Assembly: GCA_013361935.1 (NCBI GenBank)
Contig: JABFXC010000042.1
Location: forward strand, 1 to 37,357
Reading direction: 5' to 3'
DNA length: 37,357 nt
DNA from: Gemmatimonadaceae bacterium
Lineage (GTDB): Bacteria; Gemmatimonadota; Gemmatimonadetes; Gemmatimonadales; Gemmatimonadaceae
The notes below the pieces were generated by a model. That model did no database searches. It was given only the letters and a program-made list of their open reading frames with translations, and was not told the origin of the DNA. The position numbers were made by a program, and so were the translations under genes. Below are positions 26,352-35,248 of the stretch, piece by piece. Position 1 is the stretch's first letter. Each line of letters opens with the position of its first letter.

Positions 26352-28070
26352 ATGACCAGACGCATCATCCTCGCGGCTCTGCTGATCGGCCTCGTCCTGT
26401 GGTTGACGCCGATTCTCTTCCCGACGCCGAAGACGCCGCCTCGCCCGAGCGGAGCAGCCACCGGTGCGGCACCCGCAACCGCCACGGGGGCGGCGAGCGC
26501 CGCGACGCCGACCGCCGGCGCATCCACGGCGGCGGCGCAGCCTAACGCGCTCGGCCAGGCGCCGACGGCGGCGACCGGCGTGCCGGGGATCGCGCCGGTG
26601 ACGCCCGAGACGACGACAATCAGCGGGCCGCGGGCAGAGATGCGATTCAGCTCGCAGGGTGCGGCGCTCGTCGGCGCCGTGATGAAGGACTTCCGCTCGC
26701 TGCAGCGGAACGGGCCCCCGCACGTCGAGCTGGCGCGTCCGGGCGAGCCCCTGCTCTCGTTCGCGATCGCCACGCCGACCGACACGATCCCGCTCGCCGG
26801 AACGTCGTTCACGACGAACAAGCTCGCCGACAACGCGGTCGCGTACCAGGCGGCCACGCCCGCCGGCCAGGTGGACGTCCGCTACGCCATCGTGCCGGAC
26901 AGCTACGTCGTGCGGGTCACGGGCGCGCTGCACGGCGCGCCGGCCGGAACCACCCTGCTCGTCGCTCTTCCGCAGGGGCTCCGCTCCTCGGAGGCGGACA
27001 CCACGGACGACATGCGTCACCTCGCCATCGCCTACAAGCGGAAGACCGAGGACGCGAAGGGAGTCGCCTTCACCAAGGTGGATCCCGGCAAGCAGGAGCT
27101 GATCCAGGGGCCGATCACCTGGGCGGTGACGAAGAACAAGTACTTCCTCGTCGCGGTCGCGGCGCGGGACACGGCGCACGCGTTCGGCCCGCTGACGATC
27201 ACCGGGCTCCCGCGCGCGTCGAAGACGGTGACGCACATGGCGGGAGCGCTCCAGGTTCCCCTCGCCGACGGCGCCTTCGCGTTCGACGTCTACGCCGGCC
27301 CGCAGGAGTGGCGGCGGCTCCGCGCGTTAGGCAGGGACCTCGACACGGCCAACCCGTACGGCGGCTTCCTCCAGGGCGTCGTCCAGCCGTTCGCGACGCT
27401 GGTGATGCGCGCGCTGCTCTGGCTGCACGAGACGTTCAACATGAGCTACGGGTGGGTGCTCGTGCTCTTCGGCGTCATGATCCGCCTCCTCACCTGGCCG
27501 CTCAACCAGAGCGCGATGCGGACGAGCCTGAAGATGCAGCGCATCCAGCCGGAGCTGCAGGAGCTGCAGAAGAGGCATCGCGGTGATCCGCAGCGGCTGA
27601 ACGCGGAGATGATGCGGCTCTACAAGGAGCACGACATGAGCCCCTTCAGCTCGCTCGCCGGGTGCATGCCGATGCTCATCCCGATGCCGATCCTCTTCGC
27701 GCTCTTCTTCGTGTTCCAGAACACGATCGAGTTCCGCGGGGTGCCCTTCCTCTGGCTCCCCGACATCTCGCTGCGCGATCCGTACTACATCCTGCCGATC
27801 CTGATGGGGATCTCGATGTTCCTCCTCTCCTGGATCGGCATGCGCGGGGTGCCGCCGAACCCGCAGGCGAAGATGATGGCCTACGTCATGCCGATCGTGA
27901 TGACGGTGATCTTCTTCCGCTTCCCGTCCGGCCTGAACCTCTACTACACGGTGCAGAACCTCGTGACGATCCCGCAGCAGTGGATGCTGTCGAAGGAGCG
28001 CGCGAAGGCGAACGTGCGGCCGGTGGTGAGCACCCCGGGACCGGCGCGAGCACGAGGATCGCGGGCCTGA
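26352..28070 (+). CDS. yidC: Membrane protein insertase YidC
   Basis: The 572-residue protein is of the Gram-negative type. It has an N-terminal TM helix (about 5-22), an Ala/Thr/Pro-rich linker and a large periplasmic beta domain to about 335. The five-helix insertase core follows. The conserved groove Arg is in VMIRLLTWPLNQSAMRTSLKM (about 374-394), followed by cytoplasmic QPELQELQKRHRGDPQRLNAE and a C-terminal NLYYTVQNLVTIPQQWML. The large periplasmic domain supports a diderm cell. It inserts inner-membrane proteins with or without Sec. Octamers CGTTAGGC lie at 26540 and 27325. An 81-bp gap separates it from yidD. Confidence 0.97.
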   Translation: MTRRIILAALLIGLVLWLTPILFPTPKTPPRPSGAATGAAPATATGAASAATPTAGASTAAAQPNALGQAPTAATGVPGIAPVTPETTTISGPRAEMRFSSQGAALVGAVMKDFRSLQRNGPPHVELARPGEPLLSFAIATPTDTIPLAGTSFTTNKLADNAVAYQAATPAGQVDVRYAIVPDSYVVRVTGALHGAPAGTTLLVALPQGLRSSEADTTDDMRHLAIAYKRKTEDAKGVAFTKVDPGKQELIQGPITWAVTKNKYFLVAVAARDTAHAFGPLTITGLPRASKTVTHMAGALQVPLADGAFAFDVYAGPQEWRRLRALGRDLDTANPYGGFLQGVVQPFATLVMRALLWLHETFNMSYGWVLVLFGVMIRLLTWPLNQSAMRTSLKMQRIQPELQELQKRHRGDPQRLNAEMMRLYKEHDMSPFSSLAGCMPMLIPMPILFALFFVFQNTIEFRGVPFLWLPDISLRDPYYILPILMGISMFLLSWIGMRGVPPNPQAKMMAYVMPIVMTVIFFRFPSGLNLYYTVQNLVTIPQQWMLSKERAKANVRPVVSTPGPARARGSRA

Positions 28071-28097
28071 CCAGCGACTGACGCGCGAGGGGACGAG

Positions 28098-28889
28098 GTG
28101 CGGATCACCTACATCGGACACGCGACGCTGCTGCTCGAGCTGGCCGGGCGGCGCATCCTCACCGACCCGAACTTCGATCCGCATCTCGGGCGGTTCCTCC
28201 CGCGCGTCAGCCCACCGGGGATCGCCCTCGGCGCGCTGCCGTCGCTCGACGCGATCCTCCTCTCGCACGCGCACGCGGACCATCTCTCCTTCGAGTCGCT
28301 GGAGATGCTGCCGCGCACGATCCCGCTCTTCGCGCCGCCGCCGATCGCGAAGTGGCTGACCGCGCGCGGCCATTCGAACGCGGTGCCGGTCGGTCCCGGT
28401 GACACGGTCCGCGTCGGCGACGTATCGATCGCCGCGGCCGCGGCGAAGCACGTGGGCAGCCGCTACGCGGTGGACCGCTGGCGCAGCGCGGCGAACATGT
28501 ACCTGCTCGACGACGGGCCGGAAACGGTGTTCTTCGCCGGCGATACCGCGCTCACGCCGCTCACGGGACAGCTCGTCGCCGAGCGTGTGGCGGCGAGCGG
28601 GCGACAGCTCGACGTCGCTCTCCTTCCGATCGGGCACGCGCCCTGGTGGAAGTTCAACTTCCGGCGCGGCCACCTGACGAGCGAGGACGCGCTCGCCCTC
28701 TTCGAGCGGCTCGACGCGAAGGTGCTCATTCCCTACCACTGGGGAACCTTCCGTCACGTCACCGCCGGCGCACACGACGCGATCGTCCGGCTTCGTGCGC
28801 GTCTCCCGGAGCACGCGCGCGGCCACCAGGTCCGGATCATCGAGCCGGGCGAAGCGTTCGAGCTCGAGGCCGCGACCGCGGCGAAGTGA
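28098..28889 (+). CDS. MBL-fold metal-dependent hydrolase
   Basis: The 263-residue protein opens MRITYIGHATLLLELAGRRI. It has the metal-binding HAHADH (about 57-62), a later Asp in FFAGDTAL and a final His in LIPYHWGTF. This pattern resembles the UlaG/NAPE-PLD-like, lipid- or lactonase-type branch of metallo-beta-lactamase-fold proteins. The substrate is unknown. A GAGGGGACGAG precedes GTG 28098. It sits 27 bp after yidC and 2 bp before mnmE, in the position often taken by the RNA-binding gene khpB/jag, and is probably cotranscribed with them. Confidence 0.88.
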   Translation: MRITYIGHATLLLELAGRRILTDPNFDPHLGRFLPRVSPPGIALGALPSLDAILLSHAHADHLSFESLEMLPRTIPLFAPPPIAKWLTARGHSNAVPVGPGDTVRVGDVSIAAAAAKHVGSRYAVDRWRSAANMYLLDDGPETVFFAGDTALTPLTGQLVAERVAASGRQLDVALLPIGHAPWWKFNFRRGHLTSEDALALFERLDAKVLIPYHWGTFRHVTAGAHDAIVRLRARLPEHARGHQVRIIEPGEAFELEAATAAK

Positions 28890-28891
28890 CG

Positions 28892-30304
28892 ATGGCCGGC
28901 GACGCGACGCGCCCGGCCCCGACGAGCGCCGTCGCCGCGCTCGGCGCGCTGCGCGGAGGGAGCGACACGATCGCGGCGATCGCGACGCCACCGGGACGGG
29001 GCGCGCTCGCCATCGTACGGCTCAGCGGCGCGGATGCGGAGCAGGTGGCGTCGCGCGTCGTCGCCGGCTGGCCGACGCCGGCGCGCGTCGCGACTCTCGC
29101 CATCCTGCGCGATCCGGCGACCGGCGAGGTGCTCGACGAGGCGATCGTCACGCGATTCGAGGGAGGGCGCTCCTTCACCGGCGAGCCCATGGTCGAGCTC
29201 TCGACGCATGGCGGGGTCGTGACCTCCGCCCTGGTGCTCGGCGCGCTGCTCGCCGCGGGCGCGCGCCAGGCCGCGCCCGGCGAGTTCACGCGCAGAGCCG
29301 TCGCGAGCGGGAAGCTCACGCTCACCCAGGGCGAAGCGATCGGCGACGTCATCGACGCCACGTCGCGCGCGGCGCAGCGCGTCGCGCTGGCGACGCTGGA
29401 TGGCGGGCTCGCGCGCCGCGTGGTCGCGCTCCGCGACGCGCTGCTCGAGGTCGAGGCCCTGATCGCCTACGAGATCGACTTTCCGGAGGAGGACGACGGC
29501 CCCATCGCGCCGGCGCGGGTGAGCGAGTCCGTGGCGCGGGTGGCGTCGATGCTCGACGCGCTCCTGGCAACCGCTCCGGCGGGGGAGCTCGTGCGCGAGG
29601 GCGCGGTCGTGGTGCTCGCCGGCCCGCCTAACGCGGGCAAGTCGTCGCTCTTCAACGCGCTGCTCGGCCAGGCCCGCGCGCTGGTGACGCCGATCCCGGG
29701 GACGACGCGCGACGCGATCGAGGCAGTGGTCGACGGGCGAAGCTGGCCGCTGCGGCTCGTCGACACGGCGGGGCTCCGCGAGACGGCGGACTCACTGGAG
29801 CGGCTGGGGATCGAGGTGAGCGAGCGCTACCTGGAGCGCGCGCAGGTGGTGCTCGCCTGCGCCGAGCACGCGGCCGGGCTCGCGGCGACGTGCGCGTGGA
29901 TCTCGCGGCTGACCGGCGCCCCGGTCATCGAGGTGGCGACGAAGCGAGACCGTCCGGAAGCGGAGCCGGTGGCCAGCGGCTCCGCGGCGCTCGAGGTGAG
30001 CGCCGAGACGGGCGCCGGGCTGGACGCGCTGCTCGCCCGCATCGAGGACACGCTCGCGACCGCGTTAGGCGCGCCCTCCTTCGACGCGCCGGTGGTGACC
30101 CGCGCGCGTCACCTGGTGGCGCTGCGCGCGGCGCGGGAGGAGCTCGCCGCGTTCGCCACGGCGTGGTCCGCCGCGGCACTCCCGGCGCCGGTGATGGCGG
30201 TGCACCTGCGGAGCGCCGTCGGGGCGCTCGAGGAGCTGATCGGCGTCGTCGACACGGAGGACGTGCTCGACCGTGTCTTCCGCTCGTTCTGCGTCGGGAA
30301 GTAA
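28892..30304 (+). CDS. mnmE: tRNA modification GTPase MnmE
   Basis: About 470 residues from ATG 28892, 2 nt after the previous stop. The formyl-THF-binding N domain begins DTIAAIATPPGRGALAIVRL. The G domain has G1 GPPNAGKSS, G2 PGTTRD, G3 DTAGLRE and an altered G4 TKRD in place of NKxD. The C-terminus ends FCVGK, matching the family's C(I/L/V)GK tail. With MnmG it makes cmnm5U34 in tRNA; mnmG is not in the window. Octamers lie at 29626 (coding the Pro-Asn of the P-loop) and 30063. It ends at a palindromic repeat shared with a convergent gene. Confidence 0.97.
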   Translation: MAGDATRPAPTSAVAALGALRGGSDTIAAIATPPGRGALAIVRLSGADAEQVASRVVAGWPTPARVATLAILRDPATGEVLDEAIVTRFEGGRSFTGEPMVELSTHGGVVTSALVLGALLAAGARQAAPGEFTRRAVASGKLTLTQGEAIGDVIDATSRAAQRVALATLDGGLARRVVALRDALLEVEALIAYEIDFPEEDDGPIAPARVSESVARVASMLDALLATAPAGELVREGAVVVLAGPPNAGKSSLFNALLGQARALVTPIPGTTRDAIEAVVDGRSWPLRLVDTAGLRETADSLERLGIEVSERYLERAQVVLACAEHAAGLAATCAWISRLTGAPVIEVATKRDRPEAEPVASGSAALEVSAETGAGLDALLARIEDTLATALGAPSFDAPVVTRARHLVALRAAREELAAFATAWSAAALPAPVMAVHLRSAVGALEELIGVVDTEDVLDRVFRSFCVGK

Positions 30305-30371
30305 GGGGTCAGGGGCCAGGGGGTAAGGAACGGCGGCAAACGCAGTTCCTTACGCCTGGCTGCTGGCCCCC
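30305..30371. repeat. Intergenic palindromic repeat, copy B
   Basis: Arms of 27 bp (30305-30331 and 30345-30371) are near-perfect inverted complements, with GGGGCCAG cores and GTAAGGAAC ends, around a 13-nt centre (GGCGGCAAACGCA). It fills the gap between the stops of mnmE and the convergent metalloprotease gene. It shares GGAACGGCGG and ACGCAGT with copy A, and the AGGGGTCAGGGGCCAGG start with copy C. Confidence 0.75.
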
Positions 30372-30375
30372 GCCG

Positions 30376-31314
30376 TTAGGCGGTCGCGGCGCCGCTGCGC
30401 GCGAGGTCGGTGAGCTCGGCAGCGCCGGCGCGCACGGCCCAGGACAGGCCCCGCGACTGGATCGCCGGCTCGACGAGGCGGGCACCGAGCAGGTAGCCGC
30501 TCCGCTCGGGCAGCACGTAGCGGTCGACGGTGCGCGCCTCGTCGCTCATCCCGCCCGACAGGTAGCGGAGCCGCAGTCCGAGCGCGCTCGCGTCGAGCTC
30601 GGGTGCGACGGCGCGGGCGATGACGCTCTCCAGCTCGCGGACGCGCGCATACTGCCGCCGGCCGTAGCCGAAGTACTCCCACGCCGCGTGGCCCGGGCTG
30701 ATCGACTGCGAGACCTGCACGGCGAGCCCCTCGTTGACGAGGAGCTCGCGAAGCGAGGCATGGCGTCCGGTCTCCCAGTACGAGTAGTAGCCGCCCGCCT
30801 CCTCGACGAGCGCGCGCATCTCGCTCCGGCTGCCGGGTGACGTGTACCTGACGGCGTGCGCTATCTCGTGGGCGAGCCAGAGCGGGACGAGCTCGGGATC
30901 GAGGCCGAGTCCCTGCGTCTCCGGATTCGCGACGCTGGTGAAGTGCTCGAGGCAGACGAAGGCGATCCCGCGGCCGTCGACGACGAGCTCACCGGCGTTC
31001 GCCGCACCGACGCCGACCATCAGCACGACGTCGAGGTCGACGTCGACGTCGAGGAGGGTGGCGCACTGCTCTTCGGTGGCGCGGGCGAGGGAGACGACGT
31101 CGGTGCGCTCGAGCATCGCGCGGAGGTCAGCGCGATCGGCGGCAACCGTGCTGCGAACGACGTCGTGGAAGTGCGCGCCGTCGGGATCGACGACGTAGTT
31201 CTGCCAGTAGGCCGTCAGGAGACGGCGGTGGGTGTCGAAGTAGCGTTGGTAGGCGGCAACCGGGTCTGAGCTCTGGAGGGCGGAGAAGAAATCCGGGAGC
31301 AGGTTGATGAGCAT
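30376..31314 (-). CDS. DUF2268-like zinc metalloprotease
   Basis: About 312 residues from ATG 31314. The longer frame to 31521 is rejected because a promoter (TTGTTC-17-TATCAT) lies inside it and predicts a start near 31372. The protein has HExxH in VPLWLAHEIAHAVRYTSPGS and a downstream Glu-containing LLVNEGLAVQVSQSISPG, which suggests a gluzincin-type metallopeptidase of the DUF2268 kind. No signal peptide is apparent from this start. The TAA stop is part of a CGTTAGGC octamer (30374). Its substrate is unknown. Confidence 0.72.
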   Translation of the reverse strand: MLINLLPDFFSALQSSDPVAAYQRYFDTHRRLLTAYWQNYVVDPDGAHFHDVVRSTVAADRADLRAMLERTDVVSLARATEEQCATLLDVDVDLDVVLMVGVGAANAGELVVDGRGIAFVCLEHFTSVANPETQGLGLDPELVPLWLAHEIAHAVRYTSPGSRSEMRALVEEAGGYYSYWETGRHASLRELLVNEGLAVQVSQSISPGHAAWEYFGYGRRQYARVRELESVIARAVAPELDASALGLRLRYLSGGMSDEARTVDRYVLPERSGYLLGARLVEPAIQSRGLSWAVRAGAAELTDLARSGAATA

Positions 31315-31377
31315 CAACGCCCAGGTCGCGGGTGGGGGCGCGGAACCGGCGAGTCGCCCGGTGTCGAGACGGGCGGA

Positions 31378-31406
31378 ATGATAGCGGCGCATGTCGGACC
31401 GAACAA
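31378..31406 (-). promoter_or_regulatory. Promoter of the DUF2268-like gene
   Basis: On the minus strand TTGTTC (31401-31406) and TATCAT (31378-31383) are 17 bp apart, predicting a start near 31372 and a leader of about 58 nt to ATG 31314. Confidence 0.55.
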
Positions 31407-31520
31407 GGGCGATGTGCACACCGGATCGGCGAACGGCGCCATCGCGAAGCGCGTGGCACAGAATTTCCTTTGGCACGAAAAGCGGGAGAAGGTGAAGCGC
31501 AGGAAGCAGGCAGGTAGCCA

Positions 31521-32171
31521 ATGACGACGCTCCAGCAGATCGACCTCAAGTGCCCGGTGTGTGAGACCCGCTTCCGCTCGCAAGCGGTGGTCTCAACCAA
31601 TTCGTTCGGCGGCAAGCGCACCGATTTCCACGAGCGCGCCGCCGGCACGCAGCCGTTGCCGTACCTGATCCATACGTGCAACCGGTGCGGCTACTCGGGT
31701 GCCGAGCGCGACTTCACCGAGGAAGCCGACGTCACGCCGACGCTGAAGGAGCACGTGTGGAACGAGCTCGCGCCGGTCGCGTCGACGGGGATGTCGGGCT
31801 CGGAGAAGTACGAGGCCGCCGCCAAGGTCGCCGACTGGCAGTCGAGCGAGCCGCGGCACGTCGCGGATCTTCTCCTCCGGGCGGCGTGGTGCTGCGTCGA
31901 CGAGGGGGACATCGAGGCGGAGCGCTTCTTCCGTCGCAAGGCGGCGTGGAAGTTCGAGGAGGCGCTGGCCAGCTTCGACGGCGTGCCGCGCGAGGAGCGC
32001 GCGGTGCTCACCTATCTGGTGGGCGAGCTGTGGCGGCGCGTCGGCGACCTGAAGCGGGCGGCGACGTGGTTCAATCTCGTCGCCGACGAAGTGACCGACC
32101 CACAGTCGCAGCGCTGGATCATCGACGCCGCGCGACAGCAGCGAGACTGCCCGCGAGAGTGGTTCGGCTGA
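31521..32171 (+). CDS. DUF2225 zinc-ribbon protein
   Basis: The 216-residue protein has CPVC (11-14) and later CNRCGYSGAERDF (about 54-66), forming a zinc ribbon. The helical C-terminal part with repeats such as VGELWRRVGDLKRAATWFNL resembles TPR packing. It matches the DUF2225 family, which has no firmly established function. The start MTTLQQIDLKCPVC is the family N-terminus. The upstream 130 bp contain two GGCAC repeats but no clear promoter. It is followed by palindromic repeat copy C and the convergent upp. Confidence 0.88.
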   Translation: MTTLQQIDLKCPVCETRFRSQAVVSTNSFGGKRTDFHERAAGTQPLPYLIHTCNRCGYSGAERDFTEEADVTPTLKEHVWNELAPVASTGMSGSEKYEAAAKVADWQSSEPRHVADLLLRAAWCCVDEGDIEAERFFRRKAAWKFEEALASFDGVPREERAVLTYLVGELWRRVGDLKRAATWFNLVADEVTDPQSQRWIIDAARQQRDCPREWFG

Positions 32172-32176
32172 ACTGA

Positions 32177-32285
32177 AGGGGTCAGGGGCCAGGCGTCAGG
32201 AAGGGCGCAACGGAAACCGCGGTCGAGTTCACTCTCGACCGCGGTTTGCTCTTACGCAGTGCCTGACGCCTTGCCCCTGACCCCT
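32177..32285. repeat. Intergenic palindromic repeat, copy C
   Basis: Outer arms of 24 bp (32177-32200 and 32262-32285) are inverted complements with one mismatch. Inside them lies a second perfect inverted repeat, AAACCGCGGTCGAG / CTCGACCGCGGTTT. ACGCAGTGCCT in the centre matches copy A exactly. It occupies the gap between the DUF2225 gene and upp stops. It is the longest and best-conserved copy. Confidence 0.8.
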
Positions 32286-32292
32286 CTAAGTC

Positions 32293-32940
32293 TCACCGCG
32301 TCCCGAACAACCGATCCCCCGCGTCGCCGAGGCCGGGGAGAATGTAGCCCTGCGGATTGAGCTCGCGGTCGAGCGCGGCGCAGTAGACGATCACGTCCGG
32401 ATGCGCGTCAGCGAGGCGCCGCACGCCCTCGGGCGCGGCGACGAGACACAGGAAGCGGATGCGCGTCGCGCCCGCGCGCTTGAGGGAAGCGACCGCCGAC
32501 ACCGCGCTCCCGCCGGTGGCGAGCATCGGATCGAGGAGAAAGAAGTCGCGCTCCGCCGCGTCGCCGGGCACCTTGAAGTAGTAGTCGACCGGCTCGAGCG
32601 TGTCGTGATCGCGATAGAGGCCGATGTGGCCCACGCGCGCGGCGGGGACGAGCCGGAGGATTCCCTCGACCATCCCGAGCCCCGCGCGAAGGATCGGCAC
32701 GAGGGTCAGCTTCTTGCCGCTGACCTGACGGCCCTCGGTCGTTTCGAGCGGCGTCTCGACCGTCACCGGCTCGAGGAGCAGATCGGCGGTCGCCTCGTAG
32801 GCCATGAGCATCGCGATCTCGTCGACGAGCTCCTTGAAGATCTTCGTCGGCGTCCGCTTGTCGCGGAGCACCGTGACCTTGTGCTGAACGAGCGGATGTG
32901 CGACGCGTCGCAGGGTGGGGAAGAGCGGGGTGGTGTCCAT
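32293..32940 (-). CDS. upp: Uracil phosphoribosyltransferase
   Basis: The 215-residue enzyme makes UMP from uracil and PRPP (pyrimidine salvage). ATG 32940 is chosen because the conserved part begins [20 protein letters not shown] about 12 residues later. The frame is open to 33009 but has no conserved sequence there. Conserved elements include [13 protein letters not shown], the PRPP-binding [16 protein letters not shown] and a C-terminal [17 protein letters not shown]. Length is normal. No SD precedes the start; -10-like TACTAG lies 10 nt upstream in sense. Confidence 0.96.
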   Translation of the reverse strand: MDTTPLFPTLRRVAHPLVQHKVTVLRDKRTPTKIFKELVDEIAMLMAYEATADLLLEPVTVETPLETTEGRQVSGKKLTLVPILRAGLGMVEGILRLVPAARVGHIGLYRDHDTLEPVDYYFKVPGDAAERDFFLLDPMLATGGSAVSAVASLKRAGATRIRFLCLVAAPEGVRRLADAHPDVIVYCAALDRELNPQGYILPGLGDAGDRLFGTR

Positions 32941-32967
32941 GCGGGGGAAGCTAGTAATTTCGCGACC

Positions 32968-33141
32968 ATGAAAGAATACCAGGCGGTGATGCTGCAGCTG
33001 ACCCGGCACCCTCGCGACGACGAGAACGCGCTGACCGATCTCCTGAACGAGCGAAGCCGCTCGCGCTGGGAGCCGGCGATGATGGCGCAGGACGGCACCC
33101 GCCTGACGGTCGTGTTCCGGCGCGACGTCGTCGAGACCTGA
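32968..33141 (+). CDS. Small hypothetical protein (57 aa)
   Basis: The sequence begins [20 protein letters not shown] and ends [13 protein letters not shown], with an amphipathic, protein-like composition. It is divergent to upp and 17 bp upstream of the beta-CASP nuclease gene on the same strand. A TAATTT at 32955-32960 lies 7 nt before the ATG, consistent with a leaderless start. I recognise no family; the short beta-alpha-beta-like pattern is only suggestive. Confidence 0.6.
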   Translation: MKEYQAVMLQLTRHPRDDENALTDLLNERSRSRWEPAMMAQDGTRLTVVFRRDVVET

Positions 33142-33158
33142 GCGGGAGCGACCATCGC

Positions 33159-34541
33159 ATGGAGCTCGAGTTCTACGGCGCGGCGCGCGAGGTCACCGGG
33201 TCCTGCCACATCCTCCGCGTCGGCGGGCGCACCGTGCTCCTCGACTGCGGCCTGTTCCAGGGAAAACGCAGCGACGCGGACGCGAAGAATCGCACGCTGC
33301 CGGTTCCGATCGGGGAGATCGACGCGGTGGTGCTCTCGCACGCGCACATCGATCACGCCGGCCGCCTGCCCTTTCTCGTCGCGCAGGGCTACGACAGGAC
33401 GATCTGGGCGACGCCGGCGACGCGCGACCTCTGCGCGTTGATGCTCGCCGACAGCGCGCATATCCAGGAACAGGACGCGAAGCATCTGACGCGGCACGGC
33501 AAGCCGTACGTGCCGCCGCTCTACGCGATGCGCGACGCGGTGCGCGTGCAGGAGCTGATGGTCGGGATCCCGTACAACAAGCCGTTCGACGTCGTTCCCG
33601 GCGTGCGCGTCACCTACGTCGACGCCGGGCACATCCTCGGCTCCGCGTCGGTGATGGTGGACTGCAGCGAGAACGGCGCCTCGTGCCGGCTCGTCTTCTC
33701 GGCCGACGTCGGGCGCTACGGGCTCCCGATCATTCGCGACCCGCGCGCCCCCGAGGGCGCGGACGTGGTGGTGATGGAGTCGACGTACGGCGACCGCGAC
33801 CACCAGCCGGTCGAGGACATGCGCGCGCGGCTCGGCGCGGTGATCAGCGCGACCGCGGCGCGCGGCGGCCGCGTGATGATCCCCGCCTTCGCCGTCGGGC
33901 GGACGCAGGAGATCATCTACGACCTGCACATCCTCGCGCGCGAGAAGCGCATCCCGGCGATCCCCATCTACGTCGACAGCCCGCTGGCGATCGGGACGAC
34001 GGACGTCTTCGAGCTGCACCCGGACCTCTTCGACCAGACCGAGGAGTTCGTGCGCGAGGTCGCCGAGCTGTTCCGCTTCGATCTCGTGCACTACACGCGC
34101 GACGTCAGCGAGTCGAAGGCGCTCAACTCGCAGCACGGGCCGATGATCATCATCGCCGCCTCGGGGATGGCGGAGAGCGGGCGCATCGTCCATCATCTCG
34201 CGAACGGGGTCGGCGATCCGCGTAACACGGTGCTGATCGTCGGCTTCCAGGCCGAGCACACGCTCGGGCGCCGGATCGTGGAGACGCGGCCGATGCTGAA
34301 CATCCTCGGCGAGCAGCATCCGTTGCGCGCGGAGGTCGTGGTGCTGAACGGCTACAGCGCGCACGCCGACCGGACCGAGCTGGCGCGCTGGCTCGGCGAG
34401 GTGCGCGCGAAGTCACCGGCGCTGCGCGAGGTTCATCTGGTGCACGGCGAGCCGGCGGCGCAGGACGCGCTGCGCGAGCGCCTAACGGCGAACGGGTACC
34501 GGGTGGATGCACCCGAACCACGCACGCGGATCACCCTCTGA
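33159..34541 (+). CDS. MBL-fold / beta-CASP ribonuclease-like protein
   Basis: The 460-residue protein starts [17 protein letters not shown], with metallo-beta-lactamase motif [11 protein letters not shown] (about 61-71). The mid-protein SADVGRYG metal Asp and the beta-CASP motifs [27 protein letters not shown] and [12 protein letters not shown] follow. This is the YSH1/CPSF73-like bacterial family of RNA-processing nucleases (RNase J relatives, but without the RNase J N-terminus). It is likely a cytoplasmic metal-dependent RNA endo/exonuclease. The small ORF upstream and TetR gene downstream are close enough (17 and 10 bp) to be one transcript. An octamer lies at 34480. Confidence 0.93.
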   Translation: MELEFYGAAREVTGSCHILRVGGRTVLLDCGLFQGKRSDADAKNRTLPVPIGEIDAVVLSHAHIDHAGRLPFLVAQGYDRTIWATPATRDLCALMLADSAHIQEQDAKHLTRHGKPYVPPLYAMRDAVRVQELMVGIPYNKPFDVVPGVRVTYVDAGHILGSASVMVDCSENGASCRLVFSADVGRYGLPIIRDPRAPEGADVVVMESTYGDRDHQPVEDMRARLGAVISATAARGGRVMIPAFAVGRTQEIIYDLHILAREKRIPAIPIYVDSPLAIGTTDVFELHPDLFDQTEEFVREVAELFRFDLVHYTRDVSESKALNSQHGPMIIIAASGMAESGRIVHHLANGVGDPRNTVLIVGFQAEHTLGRRIVETRPMLNILGEQHPLRAEVVVLNGYSAHADRTELARWLGEVRAKSPALREVHLVHGEPAAQDALRERLTANGYRVDAPEPRTRITL

Positions 34542-34551
34542 CACCCGCCTC

Positions 34552-35187
34552 GTGAGCCAGGACGACGAGACGCCGGGAGCGACGGAGAGCGGGCGGCGCC
34601 CCGCCGTCGCCGCCCGCGGCGAACCGAACGGCGAGTCGGCGCCGGCGAAGATCCTCGCCGCGGCCGCGCGACGCGTGCGCGACGCGGGGCTCGTCCGGCT
34701 GAGCATGCAGGACGTCGCGACCGAGGCCGGGGTGAGCAAGGCGCTCATCCACTACCACTTTCGCGACCGCGACGCGCTGCTCGCGCGGCTCATCGAATGG
34801 CTCACCGAGCGGCTGCTCACCCGCGAGCGCGCGGCGCTGGACGGCTGCAAGCCCGCCGAGGCGATCGACGCGGTGTGGCGCTGGATCGCGGACGAGCTGG
34901 CGCTCGAGGAGCTCCGCGTGCTGCTCGAGCTGCTTCACGATCCTTCCCCCGGCGCGGCCTCGGCGGCGCGGCGCGCGGCGCGTCTGCGCCACCTCGAGGC
35001 GGAAGCGACGGCGACGCGGCTCTTCGCACTGCTCGACCTGCGCCCGCGCGTCCCGGTCGAGCTGCTGTCTGGAGTCGTCGTCGCCGTGCTCGACGGGCTC
35101 GCCCTGGAAGCGACCCTGAACCCCGAGCGCGAATCGCGCGTCTCCTTCGACGTCTTCTGGCTGGCGCTCCTCAGCCTGGCGGAATGA
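34552..35187 (+). CDS. TetR-family transcriptional regulator
   Basis: About 211 residues from GTG 34552, 10 bp after the nuclease stop; an in-frame ATG at 34507 would overlap that gene by 35 bp. A basic Pro/Ala-rich lead precedes the TetR helix-turn-helix at about 46-77: RLSMQDVATEAGVSKALIHYHFRDRDALLARLI. The C-terminal ligand-binding domain is alpha-helical and Leu/Ala-rich. It probably represses itself or neighbours; the ligand is unknown. Confidence 0.9.
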   Translation: MSQDDETPGATESGRRPAVAARGEPNGESAPAKILAAAARRVRDAGLVRLSMQDVATEAGVSKALIHYHFRDRDALLARLIEWLTERLLTRERAALDGCKPAEAIDAVWRWIADELALEELRVLLELLHDPSPGAASAARRAARLRHLEAEATATRLFALLDLRPRVPVELLSGVVVAVLDGLALEATLNPERESRVSFDVFWLALLSLAE

Positions 35188-35235
35188 GCGGCCGGTAGCC
35201 GCGGCGCGGGCGTTCCCGCCCGGCGGGACGCGCAC

Positions 35236-35241
35236 TACCTT
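35236..35241 (+). promoter_or_regulatory. Putative -10 of the DUF218 gene
   Basis: TACCTT at 35236-35241 ends 7 nt before the ATG at 35249. The -35 (TTCCCG, 17 bp upstream) is weak. It is consistent with a leaderless start. Confidence 0.35.
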
Positions 35242-35248
35242 GTTCGCG

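Noticed and set aside
31430..31500. Possible sigma54 promoter (GTGGCAC ... TTTGGCAC) upstream of the DUF2225 gene
   Set aside because: The -12 element (TTGC) is missing at the right spacing; only two TGGCAC-like repeats are present.
14958..32940. A dedicated pyrimidine operon linking the nucleoside permeases, pyrE and upp
   Set aside because: The genes are many kilobases apart, on different strands, with unrelated genes between; no shared regulatory motif was seen.
32941..33009. N-terminal extension of upp to 33009
   Set aside because: The added residues are not family-like; ATG 32940 gives the usual length and N-terminus.
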